Below, piece by piece: positions 55,229 through 62,854 of a stretch of 64,000 nucleotides of DNA; within the stretch, counting starts at the first letter, position 1; the number at the start of each line of letters is the position of its first letter. Source of the stretch: Bacteroidales bacterium (GTDB taxonomy: Bacteria > Bacteroidota > Bacteroidia > Bacteroidales > UBA10428); assembly GCA_016928305.1 (NCBI GenBank), contig JAFGKY010000134.1, forward strand, positions 16,717-80,716. The letters run 5' to 3'. The notes beneath the pieces were generated by a model that saw nothing but the letters and a program-made list of their open reading frames with translations, searched no databases and was not told the origin of the DNA. The position numbers and the translations under genes were made by a program.

Positions 55229-55927
55229 CTAAAAGGCCAGTTTGGAAATGATCCATTGAAGTTTATCCGACCAGACCTTATATCCCTGTTCTGAAAGATG
55301 TGTCCCGTCAGTTGTCAGTTCTGGCAGGAGACCGTTTTGATCTGTCATAACCCGGTTCAGATCGATGAAAAGTATGTTTTTTTTGTTGCAATACGCTTCA
55401 AGGAGGTTATTGAGATAATCCAGCTTTTTATTAGCGGCAGGATTCGATGCCTGATATAATGTTGACTGCACAACAGGAATTATCCCATTAGACAGCAGGG
55501 TATCAATGAAGATCTGGTAATTACTATATATCCTGTCTAAAGGAATACCCAGGGTAATATCGTTAACGCCGGCCATGGTGAAACAATATTTTGGTTTGGC
55601 CTTTATTACACACGAATCAAGGATCCATAACAGTTGTCCTGTAGTATATCCTCCCTGTCCGCTATTTCGTATATCTGTCCTTCCGAGCCTTTTATTCCAG
55701 TCCCCTCCGTTTTCGGTAATGGAATTCCCAAGCATGACTACCGACACTGTCTCGGGAGATTGTTTCAGAATTCTGTCAATCCGGTTTTGTGCCAGCTTCT
55801 GAGGTTTAAACTGGTTTATTTTTGCTACCGGATCTTTTTCTTTTCTGATTTCGTATACCAGGGCTGAAATAAGGAGGAAGGCCAGTATGCCGTTGAACAG
55901 AAAAGAAATAATAAAGAGGTTTTTCAT
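55229..55927 (-). CDS. SGNH/GDSL-family hydrolase
   Basis: This 232-residue protein has an N-terminal membrane anchor (about 4-25) and an SGNH esterase domain outside the membrane. All blocks are present: Ser69 in LGNSITENG (block I, with Asn in place of the usual Asp), Gly90 in RNSGQGG (II), Asn122 in AGVNDITLG (III), and Asp207-His210 in TDGTHLSEQGY (V). It likely removes acyl groups from carbohydrate. Its start overlaps the stop of its paralogue as ATGA, so both are expressed together. Confidence 0.85.
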   Translation of the reverse strand: MKNLFIISFLFNGILAFLLISALVYEIRKEKDPVAKINQFKPQKLAQNRIDRILKQSPETVSVVMLGNSITENGGDWNKRLGRTDIRNSGQGGYTTGQLLWILDSCVIKAKPKYCFTMAGVNDITLGIPLDRIYSNYQIFIDTLLSNGIIPVVQSTLYQASNPAANKKLDYLNNLLEAYCNKKNILFIDLNRVMTDQNGLLPELTTDGTHLSEQGYKVWSDKLQWIISKLAF

Positions 55928-56607
55928 GGTTTTACTATTTTGAGCGGATTGTTCAATATTAAATAGTCTTTCAGCATAATAGCCCAGAGCTCATAACCTT
56001 TTTGGTTAAGGTGCATACCATCGGTGGTTAACTGTGGTTTCAGACCATCGGCGTTGGAGAGTACAGTATTGAGATTGATAAAACTGATGTTTTTCTTAAA
56101 ACAGATTGCTTTCAGTAATTGATTCAGTTTCTCTGTCTGCCTGTTGTATTCAGGATTGTTCCAATTCAGCAGCGTTGATTGAACAACCGGTTTGATGCCA
56201 TTGCTTTGCAGTGAATCGAGGATCATGGAATAATCATTTGCGATTTGTTCCAACGGAATGCCCAGCATAATATCAACCTGTCCTCCGTTAATGAAACATA
56301 TTCCGGGTTTTGAAGCAATTACCCATTCCTCCAGCAACCAGGAAAGTTGTTTCATCGAAAAATCACTCACTCCAACGTTCTGCACATCACTCCGGCCAAG
56401 TAATTTATTCCAGTCCGCATAAGCCGTGAGCGAATTACCCAGCATGGCAATCGAAACACTGTCAGCAACAGGGATCTCTTCTGTCCATTGCTGAACTTCT
56501 TCCATTACAGGAGGTGTTTCTGTAAACAACTTGGTTACGATAATAATTAGCCCTGTTAACATGACAACATTCATGGACAGGGAAATAATCAACAGTGTTT
56601 TATTCAT
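55924..56607 (-). CDS. SGNH-like protein lacking the block III Asn
   Basis: This 227-residue paralogue of the neighbour has an N-terminal membrane anchor (about 5-27). Ser59 (LGNSLTAYADW) and Asp196-His199 (TDGMHLNQKGY) remain. The block III motif reads GGQVDIMLG, so the oxyanion-hole Asn is replaced by Val111. The active protein next door has GVND. Hydrolase activity may be lost or altered. I use ATG 56607 since the alternative at 56661 would overlap the upstream gene's end by 32 bp. The two SGNH genes overlap by 4 bp. Confidence 0.75.
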   Translation of the reverse strand: MNKTLLIISLSMNVVMLTGLIIIVTKLFTETPPVMEEVQQWTEEIPVADSVSIAMLGNSLTAYADWNKLLGRSDVQNVGVSDFSMKQLSWLLEEWVIASKPGICFINGGQVDIMLGIPLEQIANDYSMILDSLQSNGIKPVVQSTLLNWNNPEYNRQTEKLNQLLKAICFKKNISFINLNTVLSNADGLKPQLTTDGMHLNQKGYELWAIMLKDYLILNNPLKIVKP

Positions 56608-56629
56608 ACCTGTATCTGTTTTTATAGGG

Positions 56630-57526
56630 TCAGAGAAAAAAGATAACCACTCCAAAAACACTTATTATGGTTCCTGCAATTTCGCGAAGTGTAATTTTAT
56701 GATGAAACAAGAATACACTGGGTGGAATGATCAGTATCGGAACCATGGCCATAATGGTAGAGGCAATACCTGCTGATGTGTACTTTACCGCCATAAGAGA
56801 AAAGGATACGCCCAGAAAAGGACCGAAAAACGATCCGGTTGTGATAGCCATCATCCCCCGTGTGTTCTGCAAGGCTGCAAGAACAGCCTTCCATCGTCCT
56901 GAAAGTGAAATTATCAGCACAAATCCGGCTATGCCGGTGATAATCCGGATTTGTGTTGAAGGAAAAGGACTGTAATCCTGCATGCCATATTTGCTGAACA
57001 CTATGCCCAATGCTTGTCCCAATGCCCCCAGAAAGGCGAAAAGTATGCCCTTGAAAGGTTTACGAATGGTTACTTTATGGTTTTCGTGATCACGGCTGAA
57101 CAAGACAAGTGCAATACCTGTAAGGGTAAGCGCCATACCTGACAACGATTTGAAATCCATTTTTTCATCCAGTATGATCCATCCGAAAACAGCAGCAAGA
57201 GGAGGAGCAAGTGTCATCATGAGCATGGCAAACCATGACCCGATAATCGTGTAGGATTTGAACAGAAAGAGATCTCCAATCACAAAACCAATCAAACCGG
57301 ATACCGATAACCATATCCAGTTATGCACGGAAGCATCTGTGGGCAAAAAATGATTCCTTATTACAAGATTAAGCAACGAAAGAAAAATAAATCCAAATAC
57401 CAGGCGGATAACGTTGACAGGCAAAGAACCCACTTTTTTGCTTGCCGATTCAAAAGAAAGAGCGGTAATGGTCCAGAAGATAGCCACCAGTATCGCTGAA
57501 AATTCTCCGGGGTGTGACTGAATCAT
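56630..57526 (-). CDS. EamA-family (DMT) transporter
   Basis: This is a 298-residue inner-membrane protein with ten predicted helices in two EamA repeats. The repeats are at about 5-140 (FWTITALSFESASKKVG, GDLFLFKSYTIIGSWFAMLMMTLAPPLAAVFGW split) and 150-295 (ALGQALGIVFSKYGMQDYSPFPSTQIR split, ASTIMAMVPILIIPPS). Drug/metabolite transporters move small organic molecules; the substrate is not predictable. It leads a possible minus-strand operon with the two SGNH genes, 22 bp apart. Confidence 0.85.
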   Translation of the reverse strand: MIQSHPGEFSAILVAIFWTITALSFESASKKVGSLPVNVIRLVFGFIFLSLLNLVIRNHFLPTDASVHNWIWLSVSGLIGFVIGDLFLFKSYTIIGSWFAMLMMTLAPPLAAVFGWIILDEKMDFKSLSGMALTLTGIALVLFSRDHENHKVTIRKPFKGILFAFLGALGQALGIVFSKYGMQDYSPFPSTQIRIITGIAGFVLIISLSGRWKAVLAALQNTRGMMAITTGSFFGPFLGVSFSLMAVKYTSAGIASTIMAMVPILIIPPSVFLFHHKITLREIAGTIISVFGVVIFFL

Positions 57527-57638
57527 AAAGTGTCAAATAAGCAGCAAATATAAATTAATACCGTCTGAAAGATTTGTGATGAGAGGATTATTCGTGTTAA
57601 TTTAGTAAATTTATTGCTGAAGCTAAGGAAAGTGGAAA

Positions 57639-60113
57639 ATGAAAAAAACTATCGGTTCAGATGAAATTCGTATAGGAAGAAGTGCCGAAGCCATTGCAAA
57701 AGCATTTCTTGATAATCTTTATTATCTGCAGGGATGTACATTGATGAATGCAAGCCGGAATGATCTGTACATGGCTTTATCCTACACGGTCCGTGACCGG
57801 ATGTTGGCTTCCTGGAGACATGGGATACAGGATATTGTTGAATCAAATATTAATCTGGATAATAAAACGGTATGCTATTTATCAGCCGAATTCCTCCCTG
57901 GTCCTCATCTTGCCAATAACCTGGTATGCCTGGGCTTGTATGAAGAAACCCGCAAGGCCATGGAACACCTTGCCGTTGACCTTGATGAAATGCTGGCACA
58001 GGAAGAAGAACCAGGCCTGGGTAACGGGGGGCTGGGACGGCTTGCATCGTGTTTCATCGATTCACTGGCAACACTCAATATTCATGCCATTGGTTACGGT
58101 ATCCGCTATGAGTTTGGTATTTTCGATCAGGAAATCCATAACGGCTGGCAGGTAGAGATCACCGATAAATGGCTCAGGTTTGGAAATCCCTGGGAAATTG
58201 AAAAACCGGAATTATGTCAGAAAGTATTCCTGGGGGGACATACCGAATCCTATTACGATGACAAGAAACGGTATTGTGTAAAGTGGATCCCGGCAAGGGT
58301 TGTTAAAGGCATACCCTGCGATACACCCATAATTGGTTACGACAATAATAATTACAATACCATGCGCTTGTGGAAAGCAGAGGCTATTGAATCATTTGAT
58401 TTTCAAGATTTTAATGTAGGTGATTATTATGCTGCCGTGGAAGAAAAAGTATCGTCAGAAACAATTACCAAGGTGCTTTATCCGAATGATGAAACGGAAT
58501 CGGGGAAGCAACTACGGCTTATTCAGCAATACTTCTTTGTTTGTTGTTCCTTAAAGGATATGATAAGGCTTCATTTTTCACAGAATGAGGAAATCGAATC
58601 GTTTCATCAGCATTTTACCATTCAGATGAATGATACGCATCCTTCTATTGCTGTTGCCGAGCTTATGCGGCTTTTGGTGGATGATTATCAAATGAACTGG
58701 GATAAGGCCTGGAATATAACCCGGAATACACTTAACTATACAAATCACACCTTACTTCCCGAAGCACTTGAAAAATGGAGACTCGACCTGTTTGAAAGTC
58801 TGCTGCCCCGTCATCTGGAAATCATTTATGAGATCAATAAACGATTTTTACAGGATGTGCAGGAAAAATATCCGGGTGACACGGGTAAACTTGAGCGTAT
58901 GTCCATCATCGATGAATCTCCCGGTAAATACATCCGGATGGCTAATCTGGCCTGTATCGGAAGCCATAACATAAACGGAGTGGCAGCTTTGCATACCGAC
59001 CTGCTGAAAAAAATCCTGTTACCGGATTTTTATCAACTCTGGCCTGACAAATTTCAGAATGTCACCAACGGCGTAACGCCCCGAAGATGGATACAGGTAA
59101 GTAACCAGGGTCTTACTTCCCTCATAACAGAATATATAGGATCCAGATGGCTTAAGGAATTCCATTTGCATATCTCAGATATTGAAAAGTATAAAAAGGA
59201 TCCGGAATTTTGTGAAAAATGGAGAAAGGTTAAAAAACAAAATAAGACTATTCTTGCTTCATGGATAAAGAATAAGACGGGCATCGATTTGAATACAGAA
59301 TCCATGTTCGATATACAGGTCAAACGCATCCATGAATACAAGCGGCAACATTTAAACGTCTTACATATCATATCCTTATACAATCAGTTGAAAGATGATC
59401 CGGGTATTAAATTGCCGGCCCGTACTTTCCTGTTCGGAGGAAAAGCGGCTCCTAATTATTATATGGCCAAGCTTATCATAAAACTGATCAATGCTGTTGG
59501 TGATGTAATTAACAACGACAAAACAATAAACGACAGGATTAAGGTAGTTTTTATCCCCAATTTCAATATTCAGAATGGTCATTTTATCTACCCGGCAGCC
59601 GACCTGTCGGAGCAGATATCAATGGCAGGCAAAGAAGCTTCCGGAACCGGCAACATGAAATTCAGCATGAACGGTGCACTTACCATAGGAACTATGGATG
59701 GTGCAAACGTGGAGATACGCGAGCAGGTGGGGGCAGAGAATTTCTTTCTGTTCGGACTTAATTCCAGTGAGGTATTCACCCTTAAATCACAGGGATATGA
59801 TCCGCGATATTATTATGAATCCAATCCTATGCTTAAAAGAATCATTGACCAGATCTCATCAGGAGTCTTTTCCGGTGGCGATACCAGGTTATTTCGTCCG
59901 TTGGTTGATTCACTCCTTTATCACGACGAATATATGTTGCTGGCCGATTTCCAGTCTTATGCAGATTGTCAGCATAAGGTGGGTGAAACATTCCTTGATG
60001 CAGAAAAATGGACAGTCATGTCCATAACCAATGTTGCACGCATGGGGATGTTCTCTTCCGATTGCTCTATAATGGAATATGCCAAGAATATCTGGAAGAT
60101 AAGGAGAATATAG
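57639..60113 (+). CDS. glgP: Glycogen/starch/alpha-glucan phosphorylase
   Basis: This 824-residue PLP enzyme of family GT35 releases glucose 1-phosphate from glycogen. The length and motifs fit the classical long form: EEEPGLGNGGLGRLASCFIDS split near 125, QMNDTHPSIAVAELMRLLVD near 328, NVTNGVTPRRWI near 472, KRIHEYKRQHLN near 552, and the PLP-binding Lys674 in EASGTGNMKFSMNG followed by TIGTMDGANVEI. The product feeds the phosphohexomutase at 9102 and RmlA. A heptamer array starts six bases after the stop. Confidence 0.94.
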   Translation: MKKTIGSDEIRIGRSAEAIAKAFLDNLYYLQGCTLMNASRNDLYMALSYTVRDRMLASWRHGIQDIVESNINLDNKTVCYLSAEFLPGPHLANNLVCLGLYEETRKAMEHLAVDLDEMLAQEEEPGLGNGGLGRLASCFIDSLATLNIHAIGYGIRYEFGIFDQEIHNGWQVEITDKWLRFGNPWEIEKPELCQKVFLGGHTESYYDDKKRYCVKWIPARVVKGIPCDTPIIGYDNNNYNTMRLWKAEAIESFDFQDFNVGDYYAAVEEKVSSETITKVLYPNDETESGKQLRLIQQYFFVCCSLKDMIRLHFSQNEEIESFHQHFTIQMNDTHPSIAVAELMRLLVDDYQMNWDKAWNITRNTLNYTNHTLLPEALEKWRLDLFESLLPRHLEIIYEINKRFLQDVQEKYPGDTGKLERMSIIDESPGKYIRMANLACIGSHNINGVAALHTDLLKKILLPDFYQLWPDKFQNVTNGVTPRRWIQVSNQGLTSLITEYIGSRWLKEFHLHISDIEKYKKDPEFCEKWRKVKKQNKTILASWIKNKTGIDLNTESMFDIQVKRIHEYKRQHLNVLHIISLYNQLKDDPGIKLPARTFLFGGKAAPNYYMAKLIIKLINAVGDVINNDKTINDRIKVVFIPNFNIQNGHFIYPAADLSEQISMAGKEASGTGNMKFSMNGALTIGTMDGANVEIREQVGAENFFLFGLNSSEVFTLKSQGYDPRYYYESNPMLKRIIDQISSGVFSGGDTRLFRPLVDSLLYHDEYMLLADFQSYADCQHKVGETFLDAEKWTVMSITNVARMGMFSSDCSIMEYAKNIWKIRRI

Positions 60114-60118
60114 GCAGT

Positions 60119-60237
60119 GAAAAGTGAAAAGTGAAAAGTGAAAAGTGAACAGTGAAAAGTGAAAAGTGAAAAGTGAACAGTGAAAAGTGAAAAGTGAAAA
60201 GTGAACAGTGAACAGTGAACAGTGAACGGTGAACAGT
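60119..60237. repeat. Array of 17 heptamers
   Basis: Seventeen consecutive 7-bp units are GAAAAGT (a), GAACAGT (c) or GAACGGT (g), in the order aaaa c aaa c aaa c c c g c. The aaac block makes a 28-bp higher-order repeat. The array fills the gap between the convergent 3' ends of glgP (60113) and acr3 (60246). Minus-strand frames reading FTVHCSLFT-like repeats over it are artefacts. Confidence 0.9.
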
Positions 60238-60245
60238 AATAGAAT

Positions 60246-61289
60246 TCAGGACCATTCAAATTTCCGCTTGAAATAAAGCGCAGCATTCACAAGTAATATT
60301 AATACAGGTACTTCAACAAGAGGCCCGATAACTGTAGCAAATGCAACCTGTGAATTGATACCGAATACGGCTATTGCCACAGCAATCGCCAGCTCAAAAT
60401 CGTTGCTTCCGGCAGTAAAGGCAAGTGTGGTCGATCTTTCATATCCGACTCCCATCCTTTTTGCGATATAGAAGGTAATAAAGAACATGAAAGCAAAATA
60501 AATGGAATAGGGAATTGCCACCCTGACCACATCGAGTGGCAGATCAATGATCTTTTCACCCTTGAGCGAGAACATTACAAATATGGTGAAAAGCAGGGCT
60601 AAAGGGGTAAGCCACGAAGCTTTTGGAATGAACTTTGAAAAATACCAGTCATTGCCTTTCCATTTGCAAAGGAACAGATTCGTAAGCAATCCGGCGGCAA
60701 AAGGGATTCCCAAATAAATAAGCACCGTTACAGCTATTTCGGAAATGGATACTTCAACTACAGATCCTTTTAGACCAAATAAAGGTGGTAAAAGGGTGAT
60801 AAAAATATAAGCATAGACAGAATACAGGAATACCTGGAAGATCGCATTAAAAGCAACCAGGCCGGCAGCCAGTTCAGTATCTCCCTTAGCCAGATCGTTC
60901 CACACAAGCACCATGGCGATGCACCGGGCAAGGCCAACAAGAATTACACCTGTCATCAGACCAGGATGGTTATGCAGAAATACTATGGCCAGGAAGAACA
61001 TTACCAATGGTCCGACAATCCAGTTTTGCGTAAGGGAAAGGCTTAATAATTTTAAATTCTTAAATACAAGCGGAAGTTTTTCGTATTTCACCTTGGCCAG
61101 GGGAGGATACATCATAAGGATTAAACCAATGGCAATGGGTATATTGGTTGTCCCGGAGCTCAGCGAATTCCAGAAATCAGAAATGCCCGGGGACAGATAG
61201 CCAATAATTATCCCGGCAAACATCACCAGAAATATCCAAAGCGTCAGATACCTGTCAAAAAAAGATAGTCTTTTGGTTATGCTTTCCAT
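60246..61289 (-). CDS. acr3: Arsenite efflux permease, ACR3 family
   Basis: This 347-residue inner-membrane protein has ten predicted helices and matches ACR3 rather than ArsB. It has [19 protein letters not shown] near the start, [13 protein letters not shown] near 61, [12 protein letters not shown] near 87, and the conserved Cys123 in [19 protein letters not shown], which binds arsenite in characterised members. [22 protein letters not shown] lies near 290. It exports arsenite. It is the last gene of the arsenic cluster transcribed from the right, 73 bp after arsM. Confidence 0.92.
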   Translation of the reverse strand: MESITKRLSFFDRYLTLWIFLVMFAGIIIGYLSPGISDFWNSLSSGTTNIPIAIGLILMMYPPLAKVKYEKLPLVFKNLKLLSLSLTQNWIVGPLVMFFLAIVFLHNHPGLMTGVILVGLARCIAMVLVWNDLAKGDTELAAGLVAFNAIFQVFLYSVYAYIFITLLPPLFGLKGSVVEVSISEIAVTVLIYLGIPFAAGLLTNLFLCKWKGNDWYFSKFIPKASWLTPLALLFTIFVMFSLKGEKIIDLPLDVVRVAIPYSIYFAFMFFITFYIAKRMGVGYERSTTLAFTAGSNDFELAIAVAIAVFGINSQVAFATVIGPLVEVPVLILLVNAALYFKRKFEWS

Positions 61290-61361
61290 TGCTGTGCTGA
61301 TTTGAAGTTTTGAAGGCCTGCCTGTTATTCATGCAGGTGAGAGGATTCAATGATATGAAAG

Positions 61362-62168
61362 TTAATTTTTATGAGCTGACACTGTAATGCTGAAGATTCC
61401 TGTTTCACCGTTTTGAAAACCTGCAATTTCTTCTTTTGTTATATTGTTGCCAAGAAGTTCGGTTGGTATGGATATTTCTTTCAGCTTATGTACAGTAATA
61501 TTTTTAAAACCCTGCTTCTTTATGATTCTAAGATAATCGTCTATATCAATTGCTCCTGACACACAACCGGCATACATTTCAGCGTCTTTGCGCAACGCAT
61601 CAGGTAAATTTCCTTTTATAACCACATCCGAAACGCAGAACTGTCCGGTGGGTTTTAACACACGCATAATTTGTGCAAACGCTTTGGCCTTATCGGGAAC
61701 CAGGTTCAAAACGCAGTTTGAAAGAACCACGTCATAACTGTTGTCAGGCAACGGCATATCTTCAATATCACCCTGAACGAACTCAACATTGGTAAAGCCA
61801 AGCTTACGGGTATTTTCCCTGGCCTTTTGCAGCATGGCATCGGTGAAATCAAGGCCGGTAACTTTGCCCGTTTCACCCACAATGGCACGGGCCACAAAAC
61901 AATCATTTCCGGCACCGCTGCCCAGGTCGAGAACGCTGTCTCCTTCCCTGATACCGGCAAATTCTGTAGGAATACCACATCCAAGGCCAAGATCGGCATC
62001 GGGATTATATCCGGCCAGCTTTTCATAATTTTCACTGAATACCGAGTAATCCACTGTCGAACAACAACCGGTTGTACCACAACATGAGGATTTGAACAAC
62101 ACGTTTGATTTATTTGCTATCTGGCTGTATTTGTCCTTTACGATTAATTTAATATCCTCCGAATTCAT
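61362..62168 (-). CDS. arsM: Arsenite S-adenosylmethionine methyltransferase
   Basis: This 268-residue enzyme methylates arsenite. The ATG at 62168 gives MNSEDIKLIVKDKYSQIA, the family start; 62198 would add ten residues. It has a Cys-rich start (Cys29, 30, 35, 36 in SSCCGTTGCC), Cys in LGLGCGIP near 64, SAM motif VLDLGSGAGNDCFVA near 80, and YAGCVSGAIDIDDY near 182. These cysteines bind As(III). It sits between acr3 and arsC on the same strand, so the cluster couples reduction, methylation and efflux. Confidence 0.9.
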   Translation of the reverse strand: MNSEDIKLIVKDKYSQIANKSNVLFKSSCCGTTGCCSTVDYSVFSENYEKLAGYNPDADLGLGCGIPTEFAGIREGDSVLDLGSGAGNDCFVARAIVGETGKVTGLDFTDAMLQKARENTRKLGFTNVEFVQGDIEDMPLPDNSYDVVLSNCVLNLVPDKAKAFAQIMRVLKPTGQFCVSDVVIKGNLPDALRKDAEMYAGCVSGAIDIDDYLRIIKKQGFKNITVHKLKEISIPTELLGNNITKEEIAGFQNGETGIFSITVSAHKN

Positions 62169-62185
62169 GTTCTTTATTTTAATTA

Positions 62186-62230
62186 GATAATTTGTCAATT
62201 TGCCAATTCGATAATTCGATCAGCTAATTC
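62186..62230. repeat. Octamer repeat upstream of arsM
   Basis: Degenerate 8-bp units run GATAATTT, GTCAATTT, GCCAATTC, GATAATTC, GATCAGCT, AATTC. A related block (CTCATTCT, CTCATTGT, CTAATTGC, CTCATTAT) at 62355-62386 crosses the arsC stop codon. The rest of this gap shows no other feature. Confidence 0.55.
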
Positions 62231-62363
62231 ATAAATTTATTTTATAACCCGCGTTTTGTGGTTCCAATAATTTTGTCGACAATAACACTTTCTTTAAATT
62301 CATTTTTCATTTTCTTTCGTCTTTGGTTGGTCAGTATTATAATGCTGTATTTAACTCATTCTC

Positions 62364-62783
62364 TCATTGTCTAATTGCCTCATTATAAAACCTCCAAAAG
62401 CTTTCTTTTATCTCATCTCTCACCCTTCTGAATTCGCTCCATATAAACTCATCGGTACCCGTCATATGGGAGGGGTCTTCAAATCCCATGTGAAGGCGAT
62501 GTTTTACTTTTCCGAAAAAGGCAGGACAGGTTTCGTTGGCATGATCACACACGGTGATGACATAATCCCATTCATCCTTCAGATACTGGTCAACCATTGT
62601 TGGCGTATGGTGACTGATATCAACACCTGCTTCAGCCATGACCTTTACGGCTTTCGGGTTGATCTGTGAAGCCGGTTCGGTACCCGCCGACCGGACGATA
62701 ATATTTATATCAAAGGATTGCAAAAAACCATGTGCCATCTGGCTTCGGCAGCTGTTGCCGGTACAAAGGATGAGGATTTTCAT
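62364..62783 (-). CDS. arsC: Arsenate reductase, thioredoxin-coupled ArsC
   Basis: This 139-residue low-molecular-weight phosphatase-fold protein has the P-loop LCTGNSCRSQMA with Cys7 and Cys12. The redox pair is Cys79 and Cys86 in VCDHANETCPAFFG, like the four cysteines of the S. aureus pI258 enzyme. DEFIWSEFRRVRDEI lies near the end. It reduces arsenate to arsenite for Acr3 and ArsM. The ATG at 62783 gives MKILILCTGNS; the frame to 62825 adds 14 residues of no family likeness. The final residues NEAIRQ and the stop are encoded within a degenerate octamer repeat. Confidence 0.92.
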   Translation of the reverse strand: MKILILCTGNSCRSQMAHGFLQSFDINIIVRSAGTEPASQINPKAVKVMAEAGVDISHHTPTMVDQYLKDEWDYVITVCDHANETCPAFFGKVKHRLHMGFEDPSHMTGTDEFIWSEFRRVRDEIKESFWRFYNEAIRQ

Positions 62784-62854
62784 AATGATGTATTTGTTAA
62801 TCGGCCATTTGATTCGGTAAGTCAAACATAATGTCTTTTTATATCATTGTCGAT

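Noticed and set aside
60067..60286. Minus-strand ORFs reading FTVHCSLFT-like repeats
   Set aside because: They are translations of the heptamer array and run into the glgP coding end; period-7 DNA is open in several frames by its nature.
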